DNA of 9,495 nucleotides, from positions 1 to 9,495 of the forward strand of contig JAISYY010000128.1 in the NCBI GenBank assembly GCA_031269635.1. Direction: 5' to 3'. Below, piece by piece: positions 8,457 to 9,495 of the stretch. This stretch comes from Tannerella sp. GTDB taxonomy: Bacteria; Bacteroidota; Bacteroidia; Bacteroidales; Tannerellaceae. The position numbers were made by a program, and so were the translations under genes. The notes under the pieces are model-generated. The model saw only the letters and a list, made by a program, of their open reading frames with translations, did no database searches and was not told the origin of the DNA. Every line of letters begins with the position of its first letter. Within the stretch, counting starts at the first letter, position 1.

Positions 8457-8507
8457 AATTACGAATCACGATAATTTTTCGTAATTCGTAATTGAAAAAT
8501 CGTAATT
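8457..8507. repeat. A/T-rich inverted and direct repeat cluster before the DUF3791 gene
   Basis: A perfect 10-bp inverted repeat is formed by AATTACGAAT (8457-8466) and ATTCGTAATT (8484-8493), spaced by 17 bases. The heptamer CGTAATT occurs three times in direct orientation (8480-8486, 8487-8493, 8501-8507). TTTTTC (8475-8480) and GAAAAA (8494-8499) can also pair, giving competing hairpins. The cluster covers the -33 region and spacer of the promoter at 8492-8521. It is therefore placed where an operator for an autoregulated small operon would be; that role is inference. Confidence 0.6.
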
Positions 8508-8521
8508 GTTTTGTATCTTTG
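8492..8521 (+). promoter_or_regulatory. Bacteroides-type promoter for the DUF3791 gene
   Basis: TTG (8492-8494), a 19-base spacer and TATCTTTG (8514-8521) match the known Bacteroides primary-sigma promoter pattern of a -33 TTG and a -7 TAnnTTTG. Transcription would begin around 8526-8530, giving a leader of about 20 bases before ATG 8549. It lies downstream of the terminator at 8365-8401, consistent with an independent transcription unit. Confidence 0.7.
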
Positions 8522-8548
8522 TGCTGTACATTCAAAGACATAAAGATT

Positions 8549-8785
8549 ATGAATACAGCGGCATTAGACAAGCAGACGAGCGATAAGGTAAGTTTTATTA
8601 CTTTCATTATTCCGAAATTTGCGTCGGGATACAAAATGAACGCGCAAGAAGCTTATTTGTATTTGAAAAAATATGGAGGAATAAACTATTTGAATGAGCA
8701 TTGGTGGGCTTTGCATACCGATAATCCATATTGGGCAATCCGAAGTATGGCAAAAGTTTGTCGTAATAATGGGGGAAATTTGTAA
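8549..8785 (+). CDS. DUF3791-type small protein (putative antitoxin-like)
   Basis: The protein has 78 residues and no signal peptide or membrane helix. Residues about 13-70 fit the DUF3791 pattern: a hydrophobic first helix (KVSFITFIIPKFASGYKMNA), then QEAYLYLKKYGGINYLNEHW (33-52), then ALHTDNPYWAIRSMAKV. The L-x-K-Y-G...YL core and ..LHT.. are what I recognise. The frame is open upstream to a TTG at 8492, but that would place the coding start on the promoter; ATG 8549, after the predicted transcription start, is chosen. Genes of this family are commonly found directly before DUF3990 genes in Bacteroidota and Firmicutes, an arrangement suggestive of toxin-antitoxin pairs. Here the stop codon abuts the ATG of a DUF3990-like fragment with no gap (TAAATG). 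GC content is lower than in the flanking PUL genes. Function is not proven for the family. Confidence 0.72.
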   Translation: MNTAALDKQTSDKVSFITFIIPKFASGYKMNAQEAYLYLKKYGGINYLNEHWWALHTDNPYWAIRSMAKVCRNNGGNL

Positions 8786-8960
8786 ATGCTTGTTTATCAC
8801 GGCAGTTATATTGAGGTCAAGAAAATTGACTTGATGAAAAAAAGCCACCGATTTATTTTATAATTCCGAAACATTTACCCAACTTGCCGATAAATCAACC
8901 GGATTTTATTTAAAGACATGGCAAGAAATTTATGAAATGCTAAAGAAAGAAACAGAATAA
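8786..8960 (+). pseudogene. Degraded DUF3990-type partner gene, frameshifted and internally deleted
   Basis: ATG 8786 starts MLVYHGSYIEVKKIDLMKK, the conserved DUF3990 opening, whose YHGS resembles the first strand of ADP-ribosyltransferase-like folds. The frame then stops at 8861-8863 after only 25 codons; family members usually run to about 150 or more. Another frame is open from 8838 to the TAA at 8958-8960 and contains LFYNSETFTQLADKSTGFY and WQEIYEMLKKETE, which looks like a genuine protein C-terminus but has no start codon before its last part. The two frames meet at a seven-A run (8837-8843); with six A's they would join into one ORF of 57 codons. Even then the DUF3990 core is missing, so an internal deletion must also have occurred. 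The tail may come from the toxin gene or, more likely, from a third small gene of the same type of locus. No active product is expected. Confidence 0.6.
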
Positions 8961-9052
8961 GCGTGTAACACAATCACCAAGAGCTCTGTACACTTTTTTG
9001 TGCGCTATATGATTTTTTGAATAACGCTATATTATTTAACTGTAATTAAACG
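8961..9052 (+). other. Intergenic leader of the GH2 gene
   Basis: This spacer of 92 A/T-rich bases separates the pseudogene from the GH2 gene. GTGTA (8963-8967) and TACAC (8989-8993) followed by six T's (8994-8999) could form a weak terminator with a long loop. No good TAnnTTTG promoter is visible, so how the GH2 gene is transcribed is not settled by the sequence. An ECF-sigma promoter would have an unknown motif and could be here. Confidence 0.3.
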
Positions 9053-9495
9053 ATGAAAGTAAATATGAGATTATGTGTATGTTATTTGCTGTGCATGGCG
9101 GCAACCCCGCTATTCGCGCAAGATGCGGCGTTGAAAGGCGCGCAGGAATGGGAAGATGAAACCATATTCCAAGTCAACAAAGAACCCGGGCATGTAACGT
9201 ATATGCCCTACCCGGACACGAAAAGCCTGATGCAAGATGCGTATTTCCACAAGCCTTGGCGGGAGCCTGAATCGGCCTGTTACCAGTCGTTGAATGGCAG
9301 CTGGAAGTTCCATTGGGTAAAGCAGCCATCGGAAAGGCCTGCCGGCTTCTACCGAACGGATTACGATGTGTCTTCATGGAAGGAAATACCCGTGCCGTCC
9401 ACGCTGGAAATGCAGGGCTACGGCACGCCAATCTACACCAATGTTGTGTACCCTTTTCAGAACAAGCCGCCGTTCATCCTGCCGCAGGAAGGATA
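9053..9495 (+). CDS. Secreted glycoside hydrolase family 2 enzyme, LacZ-like beta-galactosidase type (3'-truncated by window edge)
   Basis: An ATG at 9053 opens a frame that runs to the window end without a stop (147 complete codons). A signal peptide (YLLCMAATPLFAQ, cleavage near residue 22-23) precedes the mature protein, so the enzyme acts in the periplasm or at the surface. The visible sequence is the start of the GH2 N-terminal sugar-binding jelly roll as in long LacZ-type enzymes: FQVNKEPGHVTYMPYP (39-54), CYQSLNGSWKFHWVKQPSER (76-95), GFYRTDYDVSSWKEIPVPST (98-117), EMQGYGTPIYTNVVYPF (119-135). Such enzymes usually exceed 1000 residues, so under about 15% is visible and neither catalytic glutamate is. 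Beta-galactosidase is the best guess; other GH2 specificities share this N-terminus. ATG 9065 is a possible alternative start. GC content returns to the level of the PUL genes (34/60 G+C in 9301-9360). Confidence 0.88.
   Translation, partial: MKVNMRLCVCYLLCMAATPLFAQDAALKGAQEWEDETIFQVNKEPGHVTYMPYPDTKSLMQDAYFHKPWREPESACYQSLNGSWKFHWVKQPSERPAGFYRTDYDVSSWKEIPVPSTLEMQGYGTPIYTNVVYPFQNKPPFILPQEG

Noticed and set aside
8430..8458. TTGACA at 8430 as an E. coli-style -35 box
   Set aside because: No matching -10 at proper spacing, and Bacteroidota primary sigma factors use a different pattern, which is found at 8492-8521.
8457..8507. Reading the CGTAATT repeats as a CRISPR array
   Set aside because: Repeats are 7 bases long with no regular spacers and no cas genes nearby.
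8492..8548. Upstream TTG start extending the DUF3791 protein by 19 residues
   Set aside because: The extension would overlap the promoter -7 box and the inverted repeat, and does not belong to the family pattern.
9174..9431. Minus-strand open frame of 85 codons at the right end
   Set aside because: It is antisense to the clear GH2 N-terminal domain starting at 9053.

Overview
The window reads as Bacteroidota, most likely Bacteroidales. A SusC/SusD pair is followed by a lipoprotein with tandem DUF1735-type domains. Start codons are preceded by A/T-rich leaders instead of clear Shine-Dalgarno sequences. One promoter matches the Bacteroides pattern (TTG, 19-nt spacer, TAnnTTTG). Genus cannot be decided from the sequence. 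All genes lie on the + strand.

Layout: (1) 1-472, the 3' part of an ECF sigma factor gene cut by the window edge. (2) 549-1505, a FecR-like anti-sigma factor. (3) 1542-4955, a SusC-type TonB-dependent transporter carrying the N-terminal STN signalling domain. (4) 4969-6885, a SusD-type lipoprotein. (5) 6926-8347, a putative surface glycan-binding lipoprotein (two DUF1735-like domains plus an F5/8 type C domain), ending at a strong intrinsic terminator (8365-8401). (6) 8402-9052, an A/T-rich island holding a repeat cluster, a promoter, a DUF3791-type small gene (8549-8785) and the wreck of its DUF3990-type partner (8786-8960). (7) 9053 to the right edge, the N-terminal third or less of a secreted GH2 enzyme of the LacZ-like beta-galactosidase group.

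Genes 1-5 and 7 form a polysaccharide utilization locus (PUL) under trans-envelope control. The inferred logic is that glycan captured by the SGBP and SusD is imported by SusC. The STN domain of SusC signals to the periplasmic part of FecR, which frees the sigma factor to transcribe the locus. The GH2 enzyme points to a glycan with terminal beta-linked galactose or a related sugar, but no catalytic residue lies in the window.

The core PUL architecture is well known. The less ordinary part is the small toxin/antitoxin-like island wedged between the SGBP terminator and the GH2 gene. It has its own promoter embedded in repeats, an apparently intact small first gene, and a partner reduced to a few dozen codons and frameshifted at a seven-A run. 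I see no convincing wholly new system here.
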